Notes: generated from the sequence alone by a model not told the origin. Counted from the first letter of the stretch, positions 45,829 through 55,225 are shown. The stretch: 64,000 bases of DNA from Flavobacterium sp. ALD4 (GCF_002836475.1 NZ_PJBJ01000029.1:1-64000); one strand, 5' to 3'. Made by a program: numbers and translations.

Positions 45829-47163
45829 ATGGGAATATCTGACTCAAAACATAAGCCACCTGAAACTCTAGATTTGAGAAAGTTAATTCTTGATAATTCG
45901 ATAGAATTGGACGAAGAGCGCGATCTTGATAAACTGATTGAAAAAATTGCGGATGCTAAATATGTACTATTGGGAGAAGCCTCTCATGGGACTCATGAAT
46001 ACTATACTTGGCGGATGAAGATCAGCAAAAAATTAATAGAGAAAAAAGGATTTTCATTTATTGCCGTAGAAGGGGACTGGCCAGATTGCTATAAACTCAA
46101 CCGGTATGTGAAAAATTATCCGGACTCAGGGGATTGTGCTTTAGACATTCTTCATTCTTTCAGCAGGTGGCCGACCTGGATGTGGGCCAACTGGGAAACG
46201 GTTGCTTTGGCAGAATGGCTTCGGGAGCATAATGATAGGCATGTAAAGGAGGATAAAGTTGGATTTTACGGTCTGGATGTCTACAGCCTCTGGGAGTCTT
46301 TGGATGAGGTTCTTAAATATTCAGAAAATAAAGATCTGACAATTAAAAAGGCCGCCTTAGATGCCTTTAATTGTTTTGAACCCTACAACAGAGGAAAAGG
46401 ACAGCAGTATGCACTGGCGGCGCGAGCGGTTTCGTTGTCCTGCGAAGATGAAGTAGTGAATCTGCTGACTAAAATAAGTGAGCATATTCCCACTCGCAAT
46501 AGCGATCCAGAAGATACTATGAACGTCAGACAAAATGCACATGTAATTGTTAACGCAGAGCGATACTATCGTGCGATGATAATAGCAGGGCCAGCATCTT
46601 GGAATATTCGGGACCGCCATATGGTTCATACTTTAGAAAATTTAATGGAGTTTCATGGTGCCGATGCTAAAGGAATTATCTGGGAACACAATACTCATAT
46701 TGGAGATGCGCGGGCCACGGATATGTGTGATGATGGAACTGTAAATGTGGGGCAAATCATAAATGAAGGGCACAAACCGGAGGAGGTATTTTCTGTAGGC
46801 TTTGGTTCCTATAAGGGGACGGTTATTGCTGGACGTGAGTGGGGTGATATAATGCAGGTGATGCAGGTTCCTGAAGCGGTAAAGTACAGTTGGGAATATG
46901 AATTGCACAAACTCGACGCTAAAGATAGGGTCGTATTTATGACTGAAGTAATGAAAGAGCATCTGGGAGGGCAGGAATTTGGGCATCGGGCGATAGGGGT
47001 TGTGTATCGCCCTAAACACGAACATTTTGGGAATTATATTCCAAGTAGGATTCCCTATCGCTATAATGCCTTCATTTATTTGGACGAAACTTCGTCATTG
47101 CACCCACTTCACATAAAGCCCGATGGAAATCAAATACCGGAAACGTTCCCATTTGGAGTATAA
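45829..47163 (+). CDS. Erythromycin esterase-like protein
   Basis: This 444-residue protein belongs to the Ere/EreA-like superfamily. Metal- or water-activating residues align by motif: E50 and H53 in LLGEASHGTHEYY, E81 in IAVEGDWPDCYKLN, and His287/His290 in IIWEHNTHIGDAR. Classical Ere hydrolyses the macrolide lactone ring, but most chromosomal members have unknown substrates, so resistance must not be assumed. No signal peptide. It is first of three same-strand genes, with a Cys-rich copper protein 37 nt downstream and a PEBP protein after that. Confidence 0.9.
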   Translation: MGISDSKHKPPETLDLRKLILDNSIELDEERDLDKLIEKIADAKYVLLGEASHGTHEYYTWRMKISKKLIEKKGFSFIAVEGDWPDCYKLNRYVKNYPDSGDCALDILHSFSRWPTWMWANWETVALAEWLREHNDRHVKEDKVGFYGLDVYSLWESLDEVLKYSENKDLTIKKAALDAFNCFEPYNRGKGQQYALAARAVSLSCEDEVVNLLTKISEHIPTRNSDPEDTMNVRQNAHVIVNAERYYRAMIIAGPASWNIRDRHMVHTLENLMEFHGADAKGIIWEHNTHIGDARATDMCDDGTVNVGQIINEGHKPEEVFSVGFGSYKGTVIAGREWGDIMQVMQVPEAVKYSWEYELHKLDAKDRVVFMTEVMKEHLGGQEFGHRAIGVVYRPKHEHFGNYIPSRIPYRYNAFIYLDETSSLHPLHIKPDGNQIPETFPFGV

Positions 47164-47200
47164 AATAAAAACAAGAATATAAATCTAAAAACCAATTACA

Positions 47201-47533
47201 ATGGAAAAGCAAAAAATGATTGAGGTATTGCAATTTTGTGCTGCACAATGCACACATTGTTATGATGCTTGCCATTTAGAAAAGAAAATGGATATGAGTA
47301 CCGTGATAATGTACAATCAAGATTGTGCTGATTTATGTCGTTTGACATCGCAATTACTAGAACGAAAATCAGATAATGCCGATATCTTTTTAAAGACAGC
47401 TTTAGTGATGTGTGAAAGGTGTGCGTCTGAGTGCGAAAAATATCCACAAATGGAGCATTGCAAAAAATGTGGAGAGGCCTGTCGTAAATGTGCAGAAATG
47501 TGCCATGAACACGAAATGGCGAATAGAGAGTAG
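47201..47533 (+). CDS. Four-helix bundle copper-binding protein (Csp-like)
   Basis: This 110-residue protein has 14 Cys residues spaced along helices: C13, 17, 20, 24, 42, 46, 71, 74, 78, 87, 90, 94, 97 and 101, with several His and Met. The pattern (CAAQCTHCYDAC, CERCASEC, CGEACRKCAEMC) is that of cytosolic copper storage proteins, in which Cys lining a four-helix bundle binds many Cu(I) ions. No signal peptide, so it is cytoplasmic. It follows the esterase-like gene by 37 nt. Copper storage is inferred from the family. Confidence 0.9.
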   Translation: MEKQKMIEVLQFCAAQCTHCYDACHLEKKMDMSTVIMYNQDCADLCRLTSQLLERKSDNADIFLKTALVMCERCASECEKYPQMEHCKKCGEACRKCAEMCHEHEMANRE

Positions 47534-47623
47534 CAAAATCTAATTTTGTAAAGGTAGCTCAGTATTGCGAATAGAAAACCAATTATAAGAAAACCAACTA
47601 TAAACCATATTAAACTAATTATT

Positions 47624-48079
47624 ATGATAACAACAGCAATTAAAACCTTAGTTGTAAAAAGTTCAGCTTTTAAGAGTAACGAAATGATCCCTCCAATGTA
47701 TACTTGTAACGGATTGAACATTAATCCAGAATTGACGATCGAGGATATTCCTGCAAATACAAAAAGTCTCGCTATTATTGTGGATGATTCGGATGCACCT
47801 TCTGGATGTTATTGCCATTGGCTCGTATGGGATATTCTTCCCGAAAGAATTATACAAGAAGATAGCGTTCCCGGCATCCAAGGCAGAAATTCCATGGGAG
47901 AAAATAAATATATAGGTCCTTGCCCTCCAAGCGGGATACATCAATATCATTTTAAGGTCTATGCCCTAGACATTAAATTGGATACGTTGCCTCCAAGTAC
48001 CAATGAAAAAGAATTGATGGCAGCAATGGGACCAAATATTATTAGCTCAGGAGAACTTTTAGGTTTGTATGAAAAGTAA
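47624..48079 (+). CDS. YbhB/YbcL-type PEBP protein
   Basis: This 151-residue phosphatidylethanolamine-binding-like protein shows MIPPMYTCNGLNINPEL. The ligand-pocket signature follows as IIVDDSDAPSGCYCHWLVWDI, then YIGPCPPSGIHQYHFKVYALD with the conserved GP-PSG-H pattern. The annotation 'Raf kinase inhibitor-like' is historical; the bacterial role is unknown. It lacks a signal peptide. It is third in the stress-like cluster and is closed by a terminator. Confidence 0.93.
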   Translation: MITTAIKTLVVKSSAFKSNEMIPPMYTCNGLNINPELTIEDIPANTKSLAIIVDDSDAPSGCYCHWLVWDILPERIIQEDSVPGIQGRNSMGENKYIGPCPPSGIHQYHFKVYALDIKLDTLPPSTNEKELMAAMGPNIISSGELLGLYEK

Positions 48080-48092
48080 ACTGATTAATAAC

Positions 48093-48127
48093 AAAAAAAG
48101 CTGTCTTTTACTAAGGCAGCTTTTTTT
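48093..48127 (+). terminator. Terminator after the PEBP gene
   Basis: AAAAGCTGTCTT pairs with AAGGCAGCTTTT (one mismatch), ending in a T-run, 14 nt past the stop. Confidence 0.88.
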
Positions 48128-48302
48128 GTTATTAATGCAGGCTAGTTACCTTTGTAATTGCAGTTCAGTACTTTATGCTTTTCATAACTTCTAAGCATTT
48201 AATGATTGATACATTTTGGGAGCACTGAATACAAAAAAAGAAAAGTAATTTTAAATAAAGTTAAGGTCAACCAATTGCTAATGAGTATCATCTGTTATGT
48301 TA

Positions 48303-48986
48303 CTACTTTTTGGTAAAATTCCAAAAACTGATTTTTCGTCTCGTCTTAAACCCTAACTTTTCGTATAATTTAATAGCGCCAAAGTTTTTTTCATATACAT
48401 GTAAGAAAGCGGTTTTATTTTGATTTAAAATTGTATTTGCGGTATGTGCTACCAACTGTTTTGCATATCCTTTTCCAAGGTAATCGGGATGTGTGATTAC
48501 TGCACTCACCTCAATAAAATCAATCATTTGCATTCTCTCACCAGTAACAGCAACTAGTTGCTCGTCTTTGTAAATACCATAATAGTTGCCTAAAGTTGCT
48601 GTTTTAGATTTAAAATACTCAGGATAGACTATTTTGACTAATTCCAGAAGATCTTCTCTGTGACTTTCTTTCAGTTTTATGATCGTGTCGATAATCGGAA
48701 TGTCTATTAGTTCACTGATAATCATTTGTAGGCAAACTAATTCATTCGCTATTTTCAAATTAGTGGGGATTTCTGGTTTTTCGCCAACAATAAAAAAGTT
48801 ATCTGATAAAGTAGAATATTGTGCAATCGCGTTGGAACTCTTTTTAGTATTTAGTGCAGCTCCAAAAGGGCAATACTCAGGGTCATAAAACAGAGTGTCA
48901 TCATAGGCTATTGCATATTCTTTGTGACTTTCTGATAACGAATGCCAAACGGGATTGTCTAATTTGTTACTGCCTTTTTTACTCAT
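48303..48986 (-). CDS. GNAT-family N-acetyltransferase
   Basis: This 227-residue protein has a C-terminal GNAT domain (about 110-227): EVSAVITHPDYLGKGYAKQLV carries the acetyl-CoA motif A (x-G-x-G-x-A), and FLHVYEKNFGAIKLYEKLGF is motif B. The N-terminal 100 residues (ALNTKKSSNAIAQYS, DNFFIVGEKPEIP) resemble the FR47-like subgroup. Substrate unknown. It starts 12 nt after the sulfurtransferase gene and is last of a three-gene unit with the P-type ATPase. Confidence 0.9.
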   Translation of the reverse strand: MSKKGSNKLDNPVWHSLSESHKEYAIAYDDTLFYDPEYCPFGAALNTKKSSNAIAQYSTLSDNFFIVGEKPEIPTNLKIANELVCLQMIISELIDIPIIDTIIKLKESHREDLLELVKIVYPEYFKSKTATLGNYYGIYKDEQLVAVTGERMQMIDFIEVSAVITHPDYLGKGYAKQLVAHTANTILNQNKTAFLHVYEKNFGAIKLYEKLGFKTRRKISFWNFTKK

Positions 48987-48998
48987 AATTCTAACTCT

Positions 48999-49802
48999 CT
49001 ATTTCTCAATCGGTAAACTTTCTTCTTGTCCCCATTCGGTCCAAGAACCATCATAGATTGCCTTGGGGTTATCTGAAACCAGTTCGTAGGCGATCAAATT
49101 TATGCAAGCCGTTACACCAGATCCACAAGTGAACAATAGCGGTTTGTCCTGCAATGGGAGAATTTTTTTTAATTCTTCTTTGGGCAAATATTTCCCGTCT
49201 TTTAGTACTTGGGTATAGGGGATGTTTAGCGAACCGGGAATGTGTCCGCTTCTCAATCCTGCTCTTGGTTCTTCTGTTTCGGCAAGAAAGCGGTCTGCAG
49301 ATCGGGCATCGACAAGCAAGGCTTCTTCAGACTGTATATTTTCTAAAATTTGCTCTTTGGTTTTAAACAGCTGAGGTTGGAAATTTGCAGTAAAATTTCC
49401 TTTTTCATACGATTGTTCCTGTCTTTTTTCAGTGGGATAGCCTTCCTTTATCCAAGCAGGCAAACCGCCATCGAGAACCCAAACCTTTTCGTGTCCCATG
49501 ACTTTAAAAAGCCACCACGCTCTTGGGCTCAAATAAATTCCTTTGGTGTCATACACCACAATTTTACTGCTGTTTTGAATGCCTATTTTGCGACAGGCTG
49601 TAGCAAAGGCATCTGGGTTTGGTACTGTATTGGGTAGCGGACTATTGGTATCGCTAAACTTGTTTTTAATGTCAAAAGTTCTGGCTCCTTTTATTTGTAT
49701 ATCCTCAGACGGCATTTCCAAAATAGCATCTAAAATAATTAATTCAGGGTCTTGAAGATGTTCATGAAGCCAGGCTACCGATACTATTGGATTTTTCATC
49801 AT
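48999..49802 (-). CDS. sseA: Sulfurtransferase with tandem rhodanese domains
   Basis: This 267-residue two-domain rhodanese has an inactive N-terminal domain (VSVAWLHEHLQDPELIILDA, SPRAWWLFKVMGHEKVWVLDGG) and a catalytic C-terminal domain with C226 in LLFTCGSGVTACIN. The active-loop sequence CGSGVTA is that of 3-mercaptopyruvate sulfurtransferases rather than thiosulfate rhodaneses (CRxGx[RT]). It moves sulfane sulfur to thiols or cyanide. It starts 2 nt after the P-type ATPase stop, so the two are tightly coupled. Confidence 0.92.
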   Translation of the reverse strand: MMKNPIVSVAWLHEHLQDPELIILDAILEMPSEDIQIKGARTFDIKNKFSDTNSPLPNTVPNPDAFATACRKIGIQNSSKIVVYDTKGIYLSPRAWWLFKVMGHEKVWVLDGGLPAWIKEGYPTEKRQEQSYEKGNFTANFQPQLFKTKEQILENIQSEEALLVDARSADRFLAETEEPRAGLRSGHIPGSLNIPYTQVLKDGKYLPKEELKKILPLQDKPLLFTCGSGVTACINLIAYELVSDNPKAIYDGSWTEWGQEESLPIEK

Positions 49803-49804
49803 TT

Positions 49805-52330
49805 TTATATTTCGTTGGGTTGTGTGTTATTTTTTCGCTTATTCCATTTCCAAATCTCAATCCAAAGCACTGAAATTCCACTCACGGCAAGGCAAATAGC
49901 AATTTGATACATCTGTAACGGAAGAACATCAAAGAAACGGGCAATTGGACTTATGTATACAATTAGGGCTAGAAAAAGCAGGGTCAACGAATTTGCAATC
50001 ACCATCATGTTATTTTTATTCTTCAAGGAGGCAAAAACAGAATAGTAAAAGGAACGGTTTACCAATGACAGAATCACATTCGAAAAAACTAAAGTGGTAA
50101 ACACCATTGTTCGTGTCAGTTGTTCGTTACCTCCATTTTGTATGGTCCATTGGTATACAAATAAAATCCCTACGGTAATCCCGATTCCTTGCACGATGCT
50201 TATTCCTAATTCTTTTAGGGACAGGAAGGTACTGCCTATTGGTCTTGGTGATTTTTGCATACTGTTTTTTTCAGCGGGTTCATTTTCATAAACGATGGAA
50301 CACATTGGACCCATAACTAATTCTAAGAAAATGACGTGGACGGGCGTGAAAATATCAGGATAAATCCAACCTAAAAATAAGGGTAAGGATACGGTCAATA
50401 TGATAGGAATATGAATGGAAACGATATATCGTATTGCTTTTTTAAGATTGGAATATATGCGACGTCCTGCGGCTACCGCGAAAATCATTTTTGATAAATC
50501 ATCATCTATCAAAATAAGGTCTGCGGCTTCCTTTGCAATTTCAGTTCCCTTTTTTCCCATGGCGACACCTATATTTGCAGCTTTCAATGCGGGTCCGTCA
50601 TTTACACCGTCGCCCACCATAGTTACTATTTGTTTGTCCTTTTTTAAGGCATTCATAACGGCCAGTTTGGCTTCCGGAAACATGCGGGTCAAAAGAGTTG
50701 TAGCGTGAATGGCTTTTAGCTTTTCGACTTCATTCAGCTTCATGAACTGCTCGCCTTCCATAACACTTTCCGTATTTTTAATTCCCGCTTTTACAGCAAT
50801 GGCTTTTGTGGTTAAGCTGTTATCTCCTGTTATGACTTTTACTTGGATACCCGCTTCATAGAATTTTTGAATGACACTGTTTATGTTCGGTTTAGGAGGG
50901 TCGTAAAACACCACCAATCCTACGAAATGGAAAGGTAAGTCCTGTTGGTTTTTCGGGTAACTGGTTTCTGCATAATCAGAATAGCCGACACCAAGTATGC
51001 GATATCCCTCGGATGTCAATGTAATTATCGTATCATTAATTTGTTGCTGTTGCTCCGTGTTGAGGTTGGATACTTTTATAATCGTTTCTGGACCGCCTTT
51101 GGCAGCAATGATTCGTTTGCCTTCCTCATTTTGGAACACGTGCGTCATCATGGGGGGAGTTCCGTCAAGCGGGTACTCATGTACCATTGAAAACTGTCTT
51201 CGGGTATCGATGGTTGTTATTTTCTCATACTCCTTATGCAAGGTTTTTTCCATTGGGTCAAAAGGTACAGGTTCGCTCGCCCACATTGCGATTTCAATGA
51301 CTTTTCTAGCCTCTTCTGTATCCCATTGCTCTCTTTCGTATAATTTGTCGCTGCTAAAAGCGTACACAGATTTCAAGCTCATTCTGTTTTCTGTCAGCGT
51401 TCCAGTTTTGTCGGTACAAATGATGGTGGCACTTCCTAAGGTTTCTACCGTTCTGATTTTTTTGACTATTACACCTTCTTTCATTAGTCGCCAAGATCCC
51501 AAGGCCATGAAAGTAGTAAATGCTACAGGTATTTCTTCGGGAAGAATAGACATTGCGAGGGTCAATCCTTTTAATAAACTGGTTAATACGTTATGTGTTT
51601 TCCAAAAATAAACGCCCCAAACCAATAAGAAAACAGCAATGCCCATAATGGCCATCACTTTTACAAATTTTTGAATCTGAACTTGTAATGGAGTAGGCGT
51701 GTCTTTGATGTTTTGTAAGGAACTACCTAATTTACCAACCTCTGTATCAGAGCCAATTTTTGTTACCCGATAAACCGCTAAACCAGAGGCAACCAGTGTA
51801 CCGCTGAAAACAGATTTCAGCTCCGTTTTTTCTGATTTAAAGATAGCATACGGTTCGCCGGTCAGTAGGGACTCATTAACGGAAAAATCATTACTGTGAA
51901 CAATTTCTCCATCTGCATTAATTGTGCTTCCTTCCTCAGTTATTACCAGATCATCGATAACAATTTCTGCAGTGGGAATTGTTGTTGGTTCTCCATTTCG
52001 TAAGACGGTACTCAAAGGCTCATTTAATTTTTCTAAGCCTTCCATCGCGATCCGACTGCGATTGTCCTGATAAAAGGAAATTCCGGAGACCGCTACTATT
52101 GCGGCCAGCATAAAATAAGCTTCGTTGTTTTGCCCCAAGATAAAATAAATGATTGCTACGGCTATCAATAACAGTAACATGGGCTCTTTGAACAGATCAA
52201 AAAGGGCTAACCACCATTTGTGTTTTTGTTTGTGAATTTGTTCGTTCTGACCAAATTTTCCCCTTGAGACCTGTACTTCTGGATCAGTCAAGCCTATGAT
52301 GTTTTCGGGAATATTGATTTTTATTGACAT
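49805..52330 (-). CDS. Cation-translocating P-type ATPase, ion uncertain
   Basis: This 841-residue pump has an N-terminal cation-ATPase domain (GLTDPEVQVSRGKFG), the actuator motif LLTGEP, the phosphorylated Asp307 in CTDKTGTLTEN, and the hinge MVGDGVNDGPALKAANIG. The transmembrane M4 motif is PEEIP (264-268) where Ca pumps have PEGLP. M6 reads FLELVMGPMCSIVYENEP and lacks the usual Ca ligands. The ion is therefore not assignable; the subgroup is like other bacterial P2-type pumps. A TAnnTTTG box lies at 52356-52363. It is first of the operon with sulfurtransferase and GNAT genes. Confidence 0.92.
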   Translation of the reverse strand: MSIKINIPENIIGLTDPEVQVSRGKFGQNEQIHKQKHKWWLALFDLFKEPMLLLLIAVAIIYFILGQNNEAYFMLAAIVAVSGISFYQDNRSRIAMEGLEKLNEPLSTVLRNGEPTTIPTAEIVIDDLVITEEGSTINADGEIVHSNDFSVNESLLTGEPYAIFKSEKTELKSVFSGTLVASGLAVYRVTKIGSDTEVGKLGSSLQNIKDTPTPLQVQIQKFVKVMAIMGIAVFLLVWGVYFWKTHNVLTSLLKGLTLAMSILPEEIPVAFTTFMALGSWRLMKEGVIVKKIRTVETLGSATIICTDKTGTLTENRMSLKSVYAFSSDKLYEREQWDTEEARKVIEIAMWASEPVPFDPMEKTLHKEYEKITTIDTRRQFSMVHEYPLDGTPPMMTHVFQNEEGKRIIAAKGGPETIIKVSNLNTEQQQQINDTIITLTSEGYRILGVGYSDYAETSYPKNQQDLPFHFVGLVVFYDPPKPNINSVIQKFYEAGIQVKVITGDNSLTTKAIAVKAGIKNTESVMEGEQFMKLNEVEKLKAIHATTLLTRMFPEAKLAVMNALKKDKQIVTMVGDGVNDGPALKAANIGVAMGKKGTEIAKEAADLILIDDDLSKMIFAVAAGRRIYSNLKKAIRYIVSIHIPIILTVSLPLFLGWIYPDIFTPVHVIFLELVMGPMCSIVYENEPAEKNSMQKSPRPIGSTFLSLKELGISIVQGIGITVGILFVYQWTIQNGGNEQLTRTMVFTTLVFSNVILSLVNRSFYYSVFASLKNKNNMMVIANSLTLLFLALIVYISPIARFFDVLPLQMYQIAICLAVSGISVLWIEIWKWNKRKNNTQPNEI

Positions 52331-52355
52331 AGTTTACAGAATGAATAATGCTACT

Positions 52356-52363
52356 CAAATATA
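52356..52363 (-). promoter_or_regulatory. Probable -7 box of the P-type ATPase operon
   Basis: TATATTTG on the minus strand, 25 nt before the ATG. Confidence 0.5.
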
Positions 52364-52442
52364 AGATTTTTAGTTTCAGTATAAGTAGGATATGCAGTGG
52401 TTTATGAAACAAAAGAATATAATGAGTGCGTCGATATCAAAA

Positions 52443-53636
52443 TTATGCTTTTTCAGTGGTCATGAATATAAAATAGAAACCAATAAGAAGACTGGCAACC
52501 GCGGTCACTATAAAAGTGGCATCCGCTCCAAATTGATACCAAATAAGTCCCGCTAAGGAATTGGCCAGCATGGTGAAAAAGCTTTGAAAAGCGGAATAGC
52601 TGCCGATAGCGGTCGCGGTATCTTTTTCTTTTGAAATATTACTTATCCATGCTTTGGAGATTCCTTCACTTGCTGCGGCATAGATTCCGTAAAGAGCAAA
52701 GAGCCCCAAGAAAACATAGCGGTTGTGGTTGAACGCCATACCGAAATAGACAATAGAGAAAATACCTATTCCGAAAATTAGCATTTTCTTTAGCCCGATT
52801 TTATCGGCCAATATCCCTATCGGGAAAGCAAATAAAGCATAAACGAGATTGTAAAAGATATAAAGACCAATAACAAGCGTATCACTTAATCCGGATTCTT
52901 TGGCTTTAAGCAGTAGGAAAACATCGGAGCTGTTAAATAAAGTGAAAGCTAAAAGACCGATAACGACTTTGCGGTACATGGGGGGGCTTACTTTCCAATA
53001 GCCCAAAAACGAGAAGAAGGGAGTTGCTTTCTTTTCTGTTGGAACCGTTCTTTTTTTATCTTTTAACAAAAGGGTAGCAGCGATAGCAAAAAGTCCGGGA
53101 ATGAACGCAATGTAAAACAAGGTAGTATATTCCTCAGGATAGAAGTAGAGGTAGAGTAGGGCTAATGACGGACCTAATACAGCGCCCATTGTATCCATGG
53201 AACGATGAAAACCGTATATTTTTCCTTTGGTTTGTGGCGTTGCTTCGTCAGAAAGCATGGCGTCTCTTGCTCCGGTTCGAAGTCCTTTTCCAAAACGGTC
53301 AATGGTGCGAGCAAAGAAAATCCAAAGCGGAAAAATGAACACCGCCATCATGGGTTTTGAAATAGCACTAAAAGTATATCCCAGTTGGACAAATGGGACT
53401 CTCTTTCCCGTCACATCCGAGCGCTTTCCGAAATAGCCTTTACTTAATCCAGCAGTAGCTTCTGCAACCCCTTCAAGAATTCCGATAAGCACAATGGAGA
53501 AACCAATTGACTTTAAATAAATGGGCATGATGGGGTATAACATCTCACTTGCTGTATCCGTAAACAAGCTTATTAAAGACAAAATCCAGACGGTGCGACT
53601 GATGTTTTTCAAAATAGGACGGTTGAAGTTATTCAT
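52443..53636 (-). CDS. MFS transporter
   Basis: This 397-residue protein has about 12 membrane segments. The opening TVWILSLISLFTDTASEMLYPIMPIYL is typical of a bacterial MFS group of unknown substrate. The loop 2-3 motif appears as GLSKGYFGKRSDVTGKR, and DRFGKGLRTGARDAMLSD follows TM4. The second half has FPIGILADKIGLKKML. It lies 112 nt upstream of the ATPase operon on the same strand, with no terminator seen between, so read-through is possible. Substrate not assignable. Confidence 0.9.
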   Translation of the reverse strand: MNNFNRPILKNISRTVWILSLISLFTDTASEMLYPIMPIYLKSIGFSIVLIGILEGVAEATAGLSKGYFGKRSDVTGKRVPFVQLGYTFSAISKPMMAVFIFPLWIFFARTIDRFGKGLRTGARDAMLSDEATPQTKGKIYGFHRSMDTMGAVLGPSLALLYLYFYPEEYTTLFYIAFIPGLFAIAATLLLKDKKRTVPTEKKATPFFSFLGYWKVSPPMYRKVVIGLLAFTLFNSSDVFLLLKAKESGLSDTLVIGLYIFYNLVYALFAFPIGILADKIGLKKMLIFGIGIFSIVYFGMAFNHNRYVFLGLFALYGIYAAASEGISKAWISNISKEKDTATAIGSYSAFQSFFTMLANSLAGLIWYQFGADATFIVTAVASLLIGFYFIFMTTEKA

Positions 53637-53648
53637 TATAAATGTAAA

Positions 53649-53684
53649 TAAAAAGCCTGAAAATCAGACGACTTTCAGACTTTT
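53649..53684 (-). terminator. Terminator after the MscS-type gene
   Basis: AAAAGcCTGAAA and TTTCAGaCTTTT pair with one mismatch across a 10-nt loop, about 47 nt past the stop on the minus strand. Confidence 0.72.
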
Positions 53685-53731
53685 AAAATAATACTTGCAA
53701 TGGAATAAATTAATTCGCTCAAGGAATGTGA

Positions 53732-54649
53732 TTACTGTTTTTGAATTTCGTTTGTATCCTTTTTTACTGTGGCTTCTTCAATACCTAATGGTCGGTGCAC
53801 AACCACTTGCGGGAATGGAATTTCTATTCCTTCATTGTCAAAGGCAATTTTCAACCTTTTTCGAAGCTCCCCAGTTACTTCCCATTGTTTACTTGGTAAT
53901 GTTTCCCCTAATATTTTTAGCATAATGGAAGAATCTGCAAAATCATTAACGCGTAAAAATTGAGGGGAAAGGATGATGTAATTTTCCCATAAAGGATCAG
54001 TGGCCAGTTCAGTTCCCACGCTGTTGATAACTCCAATAACGTGTTCCAGGTTAGATCCGTATCCCACTCCGATATCTAAGTTTATACGGCTGAAATCCTT
54101 GGAAAGATTTGATACTTTCTTTATTTCGCCATGAGGTATATGGTGGACGGTTCCGTCTAAGTCTCTTAAAGTTGTTTTTCTTAAGCTAATCTCCTCAACG
54201 GTACCGCCTGCGTTGTCAAACTTCACGATATCACCAACGCGGTATTGATTTTCAAGGATGATAAAAAGACCGGAAATAATATCTCGGATAAGATATTGAC
54301 CTCCAAAACCAAATGCCAACCCCACAATTCCGGCTGCTGCTAAGATAGGGGCGATCTCTACCCCAAATTCCTGAAGTACCATCAAACCAGCGATGGTTAG
54401 TAATCCAATTTTAGAAGTAGTGGTAAAGATTTGGATTAGCGTATTTTCTCTTTTTTCTTCGGCATCTTTAGAAGAAATTCCATCAGGTCTTACTGCAATT
54501 CTAACCGCTTTATCGATAAAGGTTATAATTACCTTGTTTAGAATTAAAGAACCGATAATGATGAAAACTATTTTAAGTCCGCTGGTTAATAGCCATGGAA
54601 TAATAAATTCAGCGTATTTGTCCGTGTATTTTAGTAAGATTTCCTGCAT
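53732..54649 (-). CDS. MscS-family mechanosensitive channel
   Basis: This 305-residue protein has membrane helices at about 13-38 (IIPWLLTSGLKIVFIIIGSLIL) and near 75-130. The pore-lining helix is AGIVGLAFGFGGQYLIRDIISG, the Gly/Ala pattern of MscS TM3. The beta domain follows: YRVGDIVKFDNAGGTVEEISLRKTTLRDLDGTVHHIPHGEI, cited here as YRVGDIVKFDNAGGTVEEI and TVHHIPHGEI. The C-terminal domain ends EGIEIPFPQVVVHRP. Such channels release osmolytes under hypo-osmotic stress. Monocistronic. Confidence 0.95.
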   Translation of the reverse strand: MQEILLKYTDKYAEFIIPWLLTSGLKIVFIIIGSLILNKVIITFIDKAVRIAVRPDGISSKDAEEKRENTLIQIFTTTSKIGLLTIAGLMVLQEFGVEIAPILAAAGIVGLAFGFGGQYLIRDIISGLFIILENQYRVGDIVKFDNAGGTVEEISLRKTTLRDLDGTVHHIPHGEIKKVSNLSKDFSRINLDIGVGYGSNLEHVIGVINSVGTELATDPLWENYIILSPQFLRVNDFADSSIMLKILGETLPSKQWEVTGELRKRLKIAFDNEGIEIPFPQVVVHRPLGIEEATVKKDTNEIQKQ

Positions 54650-54697
54650 GTGTTGTATAATTTTTAGTTACGAGAAGATGTTTATTTATTTATATGT

Positions 54698-54733
54698 AAA
54701 AAGTCCAAAAATCATTTGACTTTTGGACTTTTT
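54698..54733 (-). terminator. Terminator after the PUR-like gene
   Basis: AAAAAGTCCAAAA and CTTTTGGACTTTTT pair around a short loop with A/T flanks, 38 nt past the stop on the minus strand. Confidence 0.88.
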
Positions 54734-54770
54734 GCTTAAGTAAGTAAAGTTTTCAATTTAGAAATATAAA

Positions 54771-55154
54771 TTAAATGTCGTCAAAATCAATATCTGTAAA
54801 AGTAGATATATTTGGCAAAGCTTCTTCTGTGGTTACTTTTTCAGCAACATATTCTTTTTTGAAATCTTTCTGATGTCTTTCTGAGATTACTTCCTCTCCT
54901 TTGTGGTTTAAAACATAAGCGGTCATATCTCCCAGAATTTCTGCGAAAGCAGAGAAATCTTCTTTGTACAAATATATTTTATGTTTTTTGAAGTGAAACG
55001 ATCCGTCTTCTTCAGTAAATTTTTTACTCTCAGTAATTGTAATGTAATAATCGTCTGCTTTTGTCGCTCTTACATCAAAGAAATAGGTTCTTCTTCCAGC
55101 ACGTAAAACTTTAGAAAATATCTCTTCTTTTTCTAGCATGTCATTTTCTCTCAT
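54771..55154 (-). CDS. PUR-alpha-like DNA/RNA-binding protein (DUF3276)
   Basis: This 127-residue protein starts MRENDMLEKEEIFSKVLRAG. The ATG at 55154 is chosen over a TTG 12 codons earlier because it matches the family start as I recall it. The core GRRTYFFDVRATKADDYYITITESKK and FHFKKHKIYLYKEDFSAF, cited in parts, is the PUR repeat. Bacteroidota members resemble eukaryotic Pur-alpha and bind single-stranded nucleic acid; the physiological role is unclear. It lies 71 nt after the ABC exporter gene. Confidence 0.88.
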   Translation of the reverse strand: MRENDMLEKEEIFSKVLRAGRRTYFFDVRATKADDYYITITESKKFTEEDGSFHFKKHKIYLYKEDFSAFAEILGDMTAYVLNHKGEEVISERHQKDFKKEYVAEKVTTEEALPNISTFTDIDFDDI

Positions 55155-55225
55155 AATCCTTTCTCTCAATTTATGGTTGTTAAATCGCAATCAAAAATCA
55201 TAAAAATATATGTATTAAACAACAA

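Noticed and set aside
45829-47163. Macrolide resistance gene
   Set aside because: The family motifs are present, but most chromosomal members are not resistance enzymes and there is no mobile context.
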